DNA of 64,000 bases, taken from positions 7,209,909 through 7,273,908 of the forward strand of contig NZ_KI421511.1 in NCBI RefSeq assembly GCF_000473265.1, given 5' to 3'. The notes beneath the pieces were generated by a model. The model was given only the letters and a program-made list of their open reading frames with translations, was not told where the DNA came from and made no database searches. Shown here piece after piece: positions 22,813 to 29,408 of the stretch. Numbering within the stretch: the first letter of the stretch is position 1; each line of letters begins with the position of its first letter. The stretch comes from Amycolatopsis thermoflava N1165. GTDB lineage: Bacteria > Actinomycetota > Actinomycetes > Mycobacteriales > Pseudonocardiaceae. The position numbers and the translations under genes are program-made.

Positions 22813-23163
22813 ATGCGCATCGGTGAACTCGCGCGGCGAACCGGGGTGGACGAGCAGCTGCTGCGGTACTACGAAAAGCAGGGGTTGCTCCGGCCCGAGC
22901 GGACGCCGAACGGATACCGCGACTACGCCGAGGAGGACGTGACGGCGGTGCGCCGCATCCGCGAACTGCTCGCGGCCGGGCTGACGACGGCCGGGATAGC
23001 CGAGATCGGCACCTGCGTCCGGGGCGAACCGCCGACCCCCGCCTGCGATGGGGTGCTGGAGCGGCTCCGCGCGGAACGGTCTCGCATCGACGCCGCGATC
23101 GCCCGGTTGCAGGGCGCACGAACGGCACTGGACACGGTGATCGAGCGCCGCGACAGCGCCTGA
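22813..23163 (+). CDS. MerR family transcriptional regulator
   Basis: 116 residues. Winged helix at the N-terminus (MRIGELARRTGVDEQLLRYY, EKQGLLRPERTPNGYRDYAE, EDVTAVRRIRELLAAGLTTA), then GIAEIGTCVRGEPPTPACDG, then a dimerisation helix (LERLRAERSRIDAAIARLQG). Two cysteines in the linker (GTCVRG and PACDG) could sense thiol-reactive ligands. GGAGG precedes the ATG. Divergent from the NmrA-like gene, whose promoter dyad it most likely occupies. Confidence 0.85.
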   Translation: MRIGELARRTGVDEQLLRYYEKQGLLRPERTPNGYRDYAEEDVTAVRRIRELLAAGLTTAGIAEIGTCVRGEPPTPACDGVLERLRAERSRIDAAIARLQGARTALDTVIERRDSA

Positions 23164-23294
23164 CGTCCGGCGGGCGCTGTCGGCGAACTTTGGAGAACAG
23201 ACCTCAGCTGCCGAGGGACGAGCGCAGGCGGTCGAGAGCGTCCTGGTATTCCTCGTAGGCGTAGAAGCCGCCTGGGATCGTGGCGGCGTGGCAC

Positions 23295-23314
23295 TCAGCG
23301 TTCCGTAACGCTGA
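23295..23314 (-). terminator. Hairpin downstream of the tRNA gene
   Basis: TCAGCGTT (23295-23302), loop CCGT, AACGCTGA (23307-23314): an 8-bp perfect stem 33 nt beyond the tRNA 3' end on the minus strand. There is no U-tract, which is typical for actinomycete terminators. Confidence 0.45.
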
Positions 23315-23346
23315 TGGCAGGAGCGCGCGTGTAGGTAGGGATTGTG

Positions 23347-23420
23347 TGGGCCCGGAGAGACTCGAACTCTCACTGGCATGGACCTAAACCATGTGCCTCT
23401 GCCAATTGGGCTACGGGCCC
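23347..23420 (-). tRNA. tRNA with UAG anticodon (Leu by anticodon) but class I shape
   Basis: 74 nt. The acceptor stem GGGCCCG (23420-23414) pairs with CGGGCCC (23354-23348), the discriminator is A (23347), and no CCA is encoded. The anticodon stem CATGG/CCATG holds the loop TTTAGGT, giving anticodon TAG. The T arm is GAGAG-TTCGAGT-CTCTC. The D arm is GCC/GGC, with a mismatch at 13-22. The variable region is only CCAGT (5 nt), although bacterial tRNA-Leu normally carries a long variable arm. The anticodon therefore says Leu(CUA) while the body is class I. A DUF3618 gene follows on the other strand. Confidence 0.8.
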
Positions 23421-23521
23421 CGACGCCACCAGCCTAGCGCCCGGGCCTCGTACGGCGTGGCCGGTGCCGCCCGTCGCGGGGCGTGATCTACGGTTGTGCC
23501 CTGCGAAGGTGAGGAGGACCT

Positions 23522-23743
23522 GTGGCTCGCGACCCGGACACCATCGAGCGGGAGATCGTGAAGGCCCGCGAAGCGCTTGCGTCGACGTTGGATCAGCTGG
23601 GCGAGAAGGCCAGCCCCAAGCGGCTGGCCGACAACGCCAAAACGACCCTGCGCACGAAGTTCGACGACCCCAAAGTCAAGTTCCCGCTGATCGGGGTCGG
23701 CGTGCTCGTCGCCGCACTGCTGGTGCGCAAGCTCTTCCGCTGA
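23522..23743 (+). CDS. DUF3618 family protein
   Basis: 73 residues: ARDPDTIEREIVKAREALAS, TLDQLGEKASPKRLADNAKT, then a C-terminal membrane helix FPLIGVGVLVAALLVRKLFR. The pattern of an N-terminal charged amphipathic helix plus one membrane helix is the DUF3618 signature, a family found throughout actinobacteria and of unknown function. The GTG at 23522 has GAGGAGG 4 nt upstream. Confidence 0.85.
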   Translation: MARDPDTIEREIVKAREALASTLDQLGEKASPKRLADNAKTTLRTKFDDPKVKFPLIGVGVLVAALLVRKLFR

Positions 23744-23747
23744 GGGC

Positions 23748-24227
23748 TCAGGCCCGCGCGGCCGGCGTGCTCGCGGCCGCGGTCACCTTGATCGACGAGG
23801 TGGCCGCCGGCTGCGGCGCCGCCGGCTTCGCGGCCGTCAGCGCGTCCCCGATGTTCGCCGTCAGCTTCGCCTTCGGCTTCTTGTCCGGCTTGGGCGCCGG
23901 CTGCTCTGGTACTTCAGCCGGTGCCTCCTCCGCCGTCGACGCCTCCGCGGCCGCGGCCGGCTCCGGAACCTCGATCGGCGCCGGCTCGGGCCGCGACAGC
24001 CGCGCGGTCATGTACGCGGCCGTGAACTCCAGCGCGCTGCCGTTCAGCAGGTGGACGACGGTGGCCCCCTTCGCCTCCGCGCCCAGCTCCTCGACGAACT
24101 GGTCGACCCGGTCCCGCGCCGCGATGATGCCGGGCGCCCGCGCGGTCAGGCTCCTGCCCTGGCCGGTCACGGTGACCGCCCAGTCGTCGTCCTCCGGCAC
24201 GTAGATCGCCGTGATCGGTACCGCCAT
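23748..24227 (-). CDS. HicB-like N-terminal domain protein with Ala/Pro-rich tail
   Basis: 159 residues. The first 75 (VPITAIYVPEDDDWAVTVTG, QGRSLTARAPGIIAARDRVD, QFVEELGAEAKGATVVHLLN) look like the partial RNase-H-like fold of HicB antitoxins. The rest is low-complexity (PEPAPIEVPEPAAAAEASTA and repeats of P, A, E and K). There is no HTH and no HicA toxin gene beside it, so an orphan regulatory or scaffold protein is more likely than an antitoxin. The ATG at 24227 was chosen; a GTG 9 nt upstream is possible. Convergent with DUF3618, 4 bp apart. Confidence 0.6.
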   Translation of the reverse strand: MAVPITAIYVPEDDDWAVTVTGQGRSLTARAPGIIAARDRVDQFVEELGAEAKGATVVHLLNGSALEFTAAYMTARLSRPEPAPIEVPEPAAAAEASTAEEAPAEVPEQPAPKPDKKPKAKLTANIGDALTAAKPAAPQPAATSSIKVTAAASTPAARA

Positions 24228-24375
24228 GAGTCTCACACCCCTGCCGCTCTCGGCTGCAACTCCACTTTGAGGGAGCAATCCGAAGCCTCTTCATGACGCC
24301 GATCGCGTTCATCCGATCGGGCGTGCTTCTGCCGCCATTTGCCTAACGCTCTGTCAGCTTCTATCGATACATCAA

Positions 24376-24399
24376 CAGAACTCTGCGTGACAAGTTCTG
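24376..24399 (-). terminator. Putative terminator of the TetR gene
   Basis: CAGAACT (24376-24382) and AGTTCTG (24393-24399) form a 7-bp stem with a 10-nt loop. On the minus strand it is followed by TTGATGT, about 60 nt beyond the TetR stop. The surrounding 230-bp gap (24228-24457) is unusually A/T-rich for this window and shows no gene. Confidence 0.4.
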
Positions 24400-24457
24400 G
24401 GCGAAACTGTGCGATGCGTGACGACCGGATGGAGCAACCACCTGCGGATACGCGTGA

Positions 24458-25066
24458 TCACTGAGTGCGAAGGCCCAGTCCGGTCCACAAGACCTCCATC
24501 GCGAGGTCGGTCGCCAAATCGGGTGTCACCTCGTCGTGCTGCTCGCACCAGATGGCGAGCCGCTCGCACGCCCCGACGACGAGCTCGGCCGTCGCCTCCA
24601 GCAGGAGGTGCCCCGCCTCGCCTGCGTCGAAGTACTGCGCCATCAGTTTGGCGATGAGGTCCGTCTGCTGGCGCCGGGTGTCCTCCAGCGCGTCCGAGGC
24701 CGACGTCCCGATCAGGGCGAGCTCGTGACGCAACAGCGACCAGCCCTGCCGGCGCTCGCGCGCGAATACGAAGAACGCCCGCAATCCGCTGCGCAACGCC
24801 TCGCGCGCGTCCGTCTGGCCGGCCACCGCGCGTTCGGTCACCTCGCGCAGTTCGGCCCTGGCCTGCGCGACGCACGCCAGCAGCAGGCCCTCCTTCGAGT
24901 TGAAGTACTCGTAGAGCATCGGCTTGGACACGCCCACCCGCTCGGCGATCTCGTCCATCGACGCCGCGGCGAACCCGCGCTCGGCGAACACCGCTTCCGC
25001 GACCTCGAGCATCTGCTGCTCGCGCTGGGCTCGTGGCATGCGTTTGCGGCGGGTCGGCCCGGTCAT
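24458..25066 (-). CDS. TetR family regulator beside the Baeyer-Villiger monooxygenase
   Basis: 202 residues. HTH: PRAQREQQMLEVAEAVFAER, GFAAASMDEIAERVGVSKPM, LYEYFNSKEGLLLACVAQAR. Ligand domain: ALRSGLRAFFVFARERRQGW, SLLRHELALIGTSASDALED, YFDAGEAGHLLLEATAELVV. Arg/Lys-rich start (TGPTRRKRMPR). It is divergent from the monooxygenase gene with 82 bp between, so it probably represses that gene in response to its substrate. Confidence 0.85.
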   Translation of the reverse strand: MTGPTRRKRMPRAQREQQMLEVAEAVFAERGFAAASMDEIAERVGVSKPMLYEYFNSKEGLLLACVAQARAELREVTERAVAGQTDAREALRSGLRAFFVFARERRQGWSLLRHELALIGTSASDALEDTRRQQTDLIAKLMAQYFDAGEAGHLLLEATAELVVGACERLAIWCEQHDEVTPDLATDLAMEVLWTGLGLRTQ

Positions 25067-25081
25067 GAAACTGACTCTACC

Positions 25082-25121
25082 GGAGGTAACCTACTCCAAG
25101 TAAGATGGACTCGCGGTAACA
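25082..25121. promoter_or_regulatory. Operator-like repeats between TetR and monooxygenase genes
   Basis: GGAGGTAACCTACTCC (25082-25097) is an imperfect dyad (GGAG/CTCC), and GGTAACACCTA follows at about 25115-25125, so GGTAAC-CTA-type half-sites occur twice. TAAGAT between them may be the monooxygenase -10. Assignment to the TetR protein is inferred from position only. Confidence 0.35.
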
Positions 25122-25148
25122 CCTAATGCTCAGTGTGGAGGAAGGTAC

Positions 25149-26624
25149 ATGGCAGAGCACACGCAAACGGGCGTGATCATCGTCGGCACCGGGTTCTCCG
25201 GCCTGGGCATGGCGATCCAGCTGCGCAAGGAGGGGCGCGAGGACTTCGTCATCCTGGAGAAGGCGGACGATGTCGGCGGCACCTGGCGCGACAACACCTA
25301 CCCGGGCTGCGCCTGCGACATCCAGTCGCACATGTACTCGTTCTCCTTCGAGCAGAACCCGAACTGGAGCCGTTCGTTCTCGCCCCAGCCGGAGATCTGG
25401 GACTACCTGCGCGGCGTCGCGCGCAAGTACGACCTGTACGAGCGCACCCGGTTCGGCCAGGAGATGACCGGCGCCCGGTGGGATCCGGACGAGCACCGCT
25501 GGCACGTCACCACCAAGAACGGCGACACCTTCAGCGGCCGGTTCCTGGTCAACGGCGTCGGCGCGCTGCACCTGCCGCAGATCCCCGACCTCAAGGGCAT
25601 CGAGCGGTTCCAGGGCAAGACCTTCCACTCGGCGCAGTGGGACCACGACTACGACCTGCGCGGCAAGCGCGTCGCGGTCGTGGGCACCGGCGCGAGCGCG
25701 ATCCAGTTCATCCCGGCCATCGCGCCCGAGGTCGAGCAATTGCACGTCTTCCAGCGCACGCCTGCGTGGGTGATGCCGAAGCCGGACCACGCGATGCCGG
25801 AGTGGGCCAAGTCGGTGTTCGCGAAGATCCCCGGCACGCAGCGCGCCTACCGCAACCTCCTGTACTGGATGCTGGAGGCCCGCGCGATCGGCTTCAACGG
25901 CCACCAGGGCCTGATGAAGGTCGCGCAGAAGCTCGCGAAGTCCAACATCGACAAGCACATCGACGACCCGGCGCTGCGCGCGAAGCTGACGCCGGACTAC
26001 GTGATGGGCTGCAAGCGCGTGCTGATCTCCAACGACTACTACCCGGCGCTGAACCGGGACAACGTGGACGTGATCACGAACGGCGTCGCCGAGGTCACCG
26101 AGACCGGCGTGATCGACACGGCAGGCGTGGAGCGCGAGGTCGACGCGATCATCTTCGGCACCGGCTTCCACGTCACGGACGCCTTCGACAACCTGGACAT
26201 CATCGGGGTCGAGGGCCGCAAGCTCAACAAGGAGTGGGCCACCGAGGGGATGCGGACCCACCTCGGCATCACGGTCAACGGGTTCCCGAACATGTTCTTC
26301 CTGCTCGGGCCGAACACGGGACTGGGGCACAACTCGGTCGTGTTCATGATCGAGTCGCAGATCCGCTACGTCGCCGAAGCGATCCGGCTGGTCGAGCAGA
26401 CCGGCGCCGGTGCGCTGGAGCCGCGGGCCGAGGTGCAGGAGCGGTTCAACGCCGAGATCCAGCAGAAGCTGGCCAAGGGCGTGTGGACGCAGGGCGGCTG
26501 CAAGAGCTGGTACCTCGACGCGAAGGGCGTGAACCGGACGATCTGGCCCGGCTTCACCTGGCGGTACTGGCTGAACACGCGCAAGCTGCGGCCGTCCGAC
26601 TTCGAGCTGGTCGGCCGCGGCTGA
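25149..26624 (+). CDS. Flavin-containing Baeyer-Villiger monooxygenase
   Basis: 491 residues. The N-terminal FAD-binding motif is VIIVGTGFSGLGMAIQLRKE, followed by GGTWRDNTYPGCACDIQSHM. The Baeyer-Villiger fingerprint FxGxxxHxxxW is exact in RFQGKTFHSAQWDHDY. The second Rossmann motif for NADPH is RVAVVGTGASAIQFIPAI, then VFQRTPAWVMPKPD, and IIFGTGFHVTD near the C-terminus. These enzymes insert oxygen into ketones to make esters or lactones. GGAGG precedes the ATG. Substrate unknown; control by the divergent TetR is likely. Confidence 0.9.
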   Translation: MAEHTQTGVIIVGTGFSGLGMAIQLRKEGREDFVILEKADDVGGTWRDNTYPGCACDIQSHMYSFSFEQNPNWSRSFSPQPEIWDYLRGVARKYDLYERTRFGQEMTGARWDPDEHRWHVTTKNGDTFSGRFLVNGVGALHLPQIPDLKGIERFQGKTFHSAQWDHDYDLRGKRVAVVGTGASAIQFIPAIAPEVEQLHVFQRTPAWVMPKPDHAMPEWAKSVFAKIPGTQRAYRNLLYWMLEARAIGFNGHQGLMKVAQKLAKSNIDKHIDDPALRAKLTPDYVMGCKRVLISNDYYPALNRDNVDVITNGVAEVTETGVIDTAGVEREVDAIIFGTGFHVTDAFDNLDIIGVEGRKLNKEWATEGMRTHLGITVNGFPNMFFLLGPNTGLGHNSVVFMIESQIRYVAEAIRLVEQTGAGALEPRAEVQERFNAEIQQKLAKGVWTQGGCKSWYLDAKGVNRTIWPGFTWRYWLNTRKLRPSDFELVGRG

Positions 26625-26634
26625 CTCGCGTGAC

Positions 26635-26975
26635 GCCTTGCCGGAGTGCGGTCCGGATGGGGTCGCGCCCCGGCCGGGAGCGTCCGGTCAGTGCGGCGAG
26701 GTTGCGCGGCTGGGCCATCCACGCTGTGGCTGCCCGGTCGAGGCGTACCTCGTGCGCGGCGCCGGCTGGCGCGGTTTTGTCCTGCCGGCGTGCGATCCGG
26801 GTTGGGTCGCACGCCGGCAGGGAACGTCAGTCGTCCTCTACGCCGGAGATCGCGCGCAGGCGGTCCAGCAGTTCGGGTGCGGTGAGGTTGCACAGCTGGG
26901 CCATCCACGACATGGCCGCCCGGTCGAGGCGCACCTCGCGCGGGGCGCCCGGCTGGCGCAGTCTGCCCTCCGCCC
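26635..26975. repeat. Diverged tandem duplication at the end of the Xre gene
   Basis: Unit A covers about 26635-26785 and unit B about 26786-26975. Shared blocks include GGCTGGGCCATCCACG (26709 and 26894) and GCCCGGTCGAGGCG (26732 and 26917). Unit B holds about 40 bp that unit A lacks (the last codons of the intact gene). The divergence shows the event is not recent. Confidence 0.7.
26637..26780 (-). pseudogene. Duplicated 3' fragment of the Xre gene
   Basis: In the minus frame the stretch reads EVRLDRAATAWMAQPRNLAA, closely matching EVRLDRAAMSWMAQLCNLTA in the intact neighbour at 26827-27300. The flanking 3' sequence is duplicated too: TGCCGG.GTGCG.TCCGG with GGGTCGC occurs near 26640 and again near 26790. 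The two units are therefore tandem copies, and this one has lost the coding end and any start. Confidence 0.7.
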
Positions 26976-27300
26976 ACCGGCGCAGCGGCAGCAGCTCGGG
27001 CCGCTCATCGGCGACGATCCGCGTCAGGTCCAGGCGCACCTTGCCCGGCTCGTCGGCGAAGACGCGGCGGTGCACGCGGGCCAGCAGGTCCTGCGGCAGC
27101 TCGTCCATCGCGAGGCACAGCTCGACGAGCCGCACCACCGAGCACTGCCGCGTGCCCAGTTCGTAGGTCGCCAGCGTCTGCAGCGAGATGTCGCTCTGCA
27201 GGTGCTGGTTCAGCTCCTTGCGCGTCCAGCCTCGTCGCCGGCGCAGCTTGCGGAGTTCCTCCCCCAGGATTCGCTGGTAGAGGTCATTGTCGATGCGCAC
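26827..27300 (-). CDS. Xre family regulator with C-terminal extension
   Basis: 157 residues. HTH at about 10-65: LYQRILGEELRKLRRRRGWT, RKELNQHLQSDISLQTLATY, ELGTRQCSVVRLVELCLAMD, ELPQDLLARVHRRVF. The remainder (KVRLDLTRIVADERPELLPL, RRWAEGRLRQPG, REVRLDRAAMSWMAQLCNLT, APELLDRLRAISGVEDD) is typical of a group of regulators found in Pseudonocardiaceae. The GTG at 27300 has GGGGA next to it. Its 3' end has been duplicated downstream. Confidence 0.78.
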   Translation of the reverse strand: MRIDNDLYQRILGEELRKLRRRRGWTRKELNQHLQSDISLQTLATYELGTRQCSVVRLVELCLAMDELPQDLLARVHRRVFADEPGKVRLDLTRIVADERPELLPLRRWAEGRLRQPGAPREVRLDRAAMSWMAQLCNLTAPELLDRLRAISGVEDD

Positions 27301-27490
27301 TCCCCGTCCCCTGCCCTGACCTTGCGTCGCGCCGCACCCCTGCTCTGGCACGTCCGGTCGAACTCCAGCGGTGTTCACGGGTATGTAAGTCGCTGAGTGC
27401 GCGTTCCTTACGCGACTTTGCCCAGTCCGTTTCCGTTGACCACCGTTATTAGGCCGATCGGGCTAACCCGGGGTGCGCTGGACGGTGTGG

Positions 27491-29320
27491 TCAGTTGACG
27501 CAGGTGATGCCGTTGGCGGTGATCGGCTCGTCGCCGCCCGGCTCCGGGTTCTGAGTGGTCGCGGGCGGCGCGGCGGCTGCCTGCTGGACGACGCGCGACG
27601 GGGACGTCGAGTAGTCGCTGCCGACGAGCACGACGACGTGACCCTTGGTCACCGTCGGGTCCTGCTCGATCGTCGCGCCCGAGCCGAGCGCGTCGGCGAC
27701 CTGCTGGGCCGCCTCCTGGCCGCCCGCCGGGTACCGGACCACGGTCGACTTGCGCGACGTGGTGTTCGACGTCTGGCCACCGGTGAAGCCCTTACCGGTC
27801 AGGCTCTGCAGGACCGTGGACGCGAGACCTTCGCGGCCGGTTCCGTTCCGGACGTCCACAGTGGTCGCCGACTTCGCCGGGCCGGTCTCGGCGGGCGGCG
27901 CGGACTGGGCCGGGGCGGCGGTCAGGCCCTGCACGAACTCGCGGATCTGGCCGGGGTCCACCTGGATGGCCTGCCCGTCGTCCGGGGTGCTGTAGTCCAT
28001 GTTGACCACCGGGATGGTGCGGAACTCCAGCTGCCCGCCGGTGAGCCCCTTCATCTGCTGGGCGAACCCGAGGATGTCCCAGCCCTGGTTGAGCACCACG
28101 GACTTCTTGACCGCGTCCGTGAGGCTGTTTAGCTTGCCCGGATCGGCGAGGGTGCCCGCGGACAGCACCTTGCGCGCCATCCCGGCCATGAAGACCTGCT
28201 GGCGCACGACCCGGTCGAGGTCGCCGCGCGGAAGACCGTGCCGCTGGCGGACGAACTCGAGCGCCTCGACGCCGGAAATCGTGTGCTGTCCCTTGGTGAA
28301 CTTCGCGCCCGAGTACGGGTCGTTGACGTTCTCCTTCAGGCACACGTCCACGCCGCCGATGGCCTTGGTGATCTCGGAGAAGCCGAGCAGGTTGACCGAG
28401 GCGTAGTTGTCGATCGTCGAGCCGGTCAGCTGCTCGACGGTCTGGATGAGGGTCTTGGCCCCGGCCTGGTTGGACTGCACCTCGATGGACTTGGCGTCGG
28501 TCTCGCCCTCTTCCTGCAGTTTCCGGCGTTCCGCCGCCTTCGCCCGGGCGTACGCGGAGTTGATCTTGTGCTTGCCGAAGCCGGGGATGTTGACGTAGGA
28601 GTCGCGGGGCAGCGAGACCGCGACGGCTTTGCTGCCGTCGTTGGGGATGTGGACCATGATCAGCGTGTCGGTGTTCTCCTCGCCGTCCGCGACACCGGCG
28701 CGGAGCTGGGCGAGGAGGTCCTCCGGCAGCGGGTTGCCCTGCGCGTCGGTGCGGCTGTCCATGCCGACCAGCAGGATGTCGCGGGCCCCGTCGGCGGGCT
28801 GGTTCCCGTCGATCACGTCCGTGGTGGTGAGGCCGTTGACCAGGCCCTGCATCGCCGCCCACGCGTAGCCGGTGAGGCTCATGACCAGCAGGGACACCAG
28901 CCCCACGGCGACCTTCGCGCCCCGGCGCGACGAGCGCCTTGGCGGCGGTGGCGGCGGACGGCGGCGGATCTGGGCGGGCGCGGCCCGGTCGCGAGGGGCC
29001 GGTCCCCGCGCGGCCCGGCCGGCCGGTGGGCGGCCCGCCGACGTGCGGTTGCCCACCGGTTTGCCTGCGCGGTCGACGGGCGGGCGGCCCGCGGAGGTGC
29101 GGCCCGCGCGATCGGCCGGGGTGCGGCCCGCCCGGTCGCCCGGCACGCGGTCGGCGGGGGTGCGACCGGCTCGGTCGGGCGGGATGCGGTCGGCGGAGGA
29201 GCGCCCGGCTCGGTCGGACGGCGTGCGCCGGACCGGGCCTTCGTGGCGGGCGTCGATCTGGCGCGGCTGCCGCGGCCGTGCGGGCCGGCCGGTCCCACGA
29301 TCGTTCCGCGGGTCGTCCAC
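27491..29320 (-). CDS. LytR-CpsA-Psr (LCP) family cell-wall glycopolymer ligase with LytR_C domain
   Basis: About 609 residues. The cytoplasmic N-terminus (about 110 residues) is Arg/Pro-rich with the repeated block DRAGRTPADR. One membrane helix (VAVGLVSLLVMSLTGYAWAA) follows. The LCP catalytic domain contains DILLVGMDSRTD, DTLIMVHIPNDGSKAVAVSL, PRDSYVNIPGFGKHKINSAY, and FVRQRHGLPRGDLDRVVRQQ, with the Asp/Arg residues that bind the pyrophosphate of a lipid carrier. The C-terminal LytR_C domain contains VDVRNGTGREGLASTVLQSL, HVVVLVGSDY. LCP enzymes join arabinogalactan or teichoic-type polymers to peptidoglycan. The GTG at 29320 has AAAGGAG 8 nt upstream; an ATG 18 nt earlier has none. Confidence 0.9.
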   Translation of the reverse strand: MDDPRNDRGTGRPARPRQPRQIDARHEGPVRRTPSDRAGRSSADRIPPDRAGRTPADRVPGDRAGRTPADRAGRTSAGRPPVDRAGKPVGNRTSAGRPPAGRAARGPAPRDRAAPAQIRRRPPPPPPRRSSRRGAKVAVGLVSLLVMSLTGYAWAAMQGLVNGLTTTDVIDGNQPADGARDILLVGMDSRTDAQGNPLPEDLLAQLRAGVADGEENTDTLIMVHIPNDGSKAVAVSLPRDSYVNIPGFGKHKINSAYARAKAAERRKLQEEGETDAKSIEVQSNQAGAKTLIQTVEQLTGSTIDNYASVNLLGFSEITKAIGGVDVCLKENVNDPYSGAKFTKGQHTISGVEALEFVRQRHGLPRGDLDRVVRQQVFMAGMARKVLSAGTLADPGKLNSLTDAVKKSVVLNQGWDILGFAQQMKGLTGGQLEFRTIPVVNMDYSTPDDGQAIQVDPGQIREFVQGLTAAPAQSAPPAETGPAKSATTVDVRNGTGREGLASTVLQSLTGKGFTGGQTSNTTSRKSTVVRYPAGGQEAAQQVADALGSGATIEQDPTVTKGHVVVLVGSDYSTSPSRVVQQAAAAPPATTQNPEPGGDEPITANGITCVN

Positions 29321-29408
29321 GCCAGGTGCTCCTTTCATGGCCGTTATCGTTCACCTACTCGGCCGTAGCGTCGCATACGGCCGACGCGAAGTGGTTCACA
29401 ACACTCGG

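Noticed and set aside
23748-24227. HicAB toxin-antitoxin pair
   Set aside because: HicB-like domain only; no small HicA-like frame adjacent and no HTH in the protein.
26366-26977. 203-residue minus-strand frame over the monooxygenase end
   Set aside because: Repeat-driven, Arg/Pro-rich frame created by the tandem duplication; overlaps real genes in other frames.
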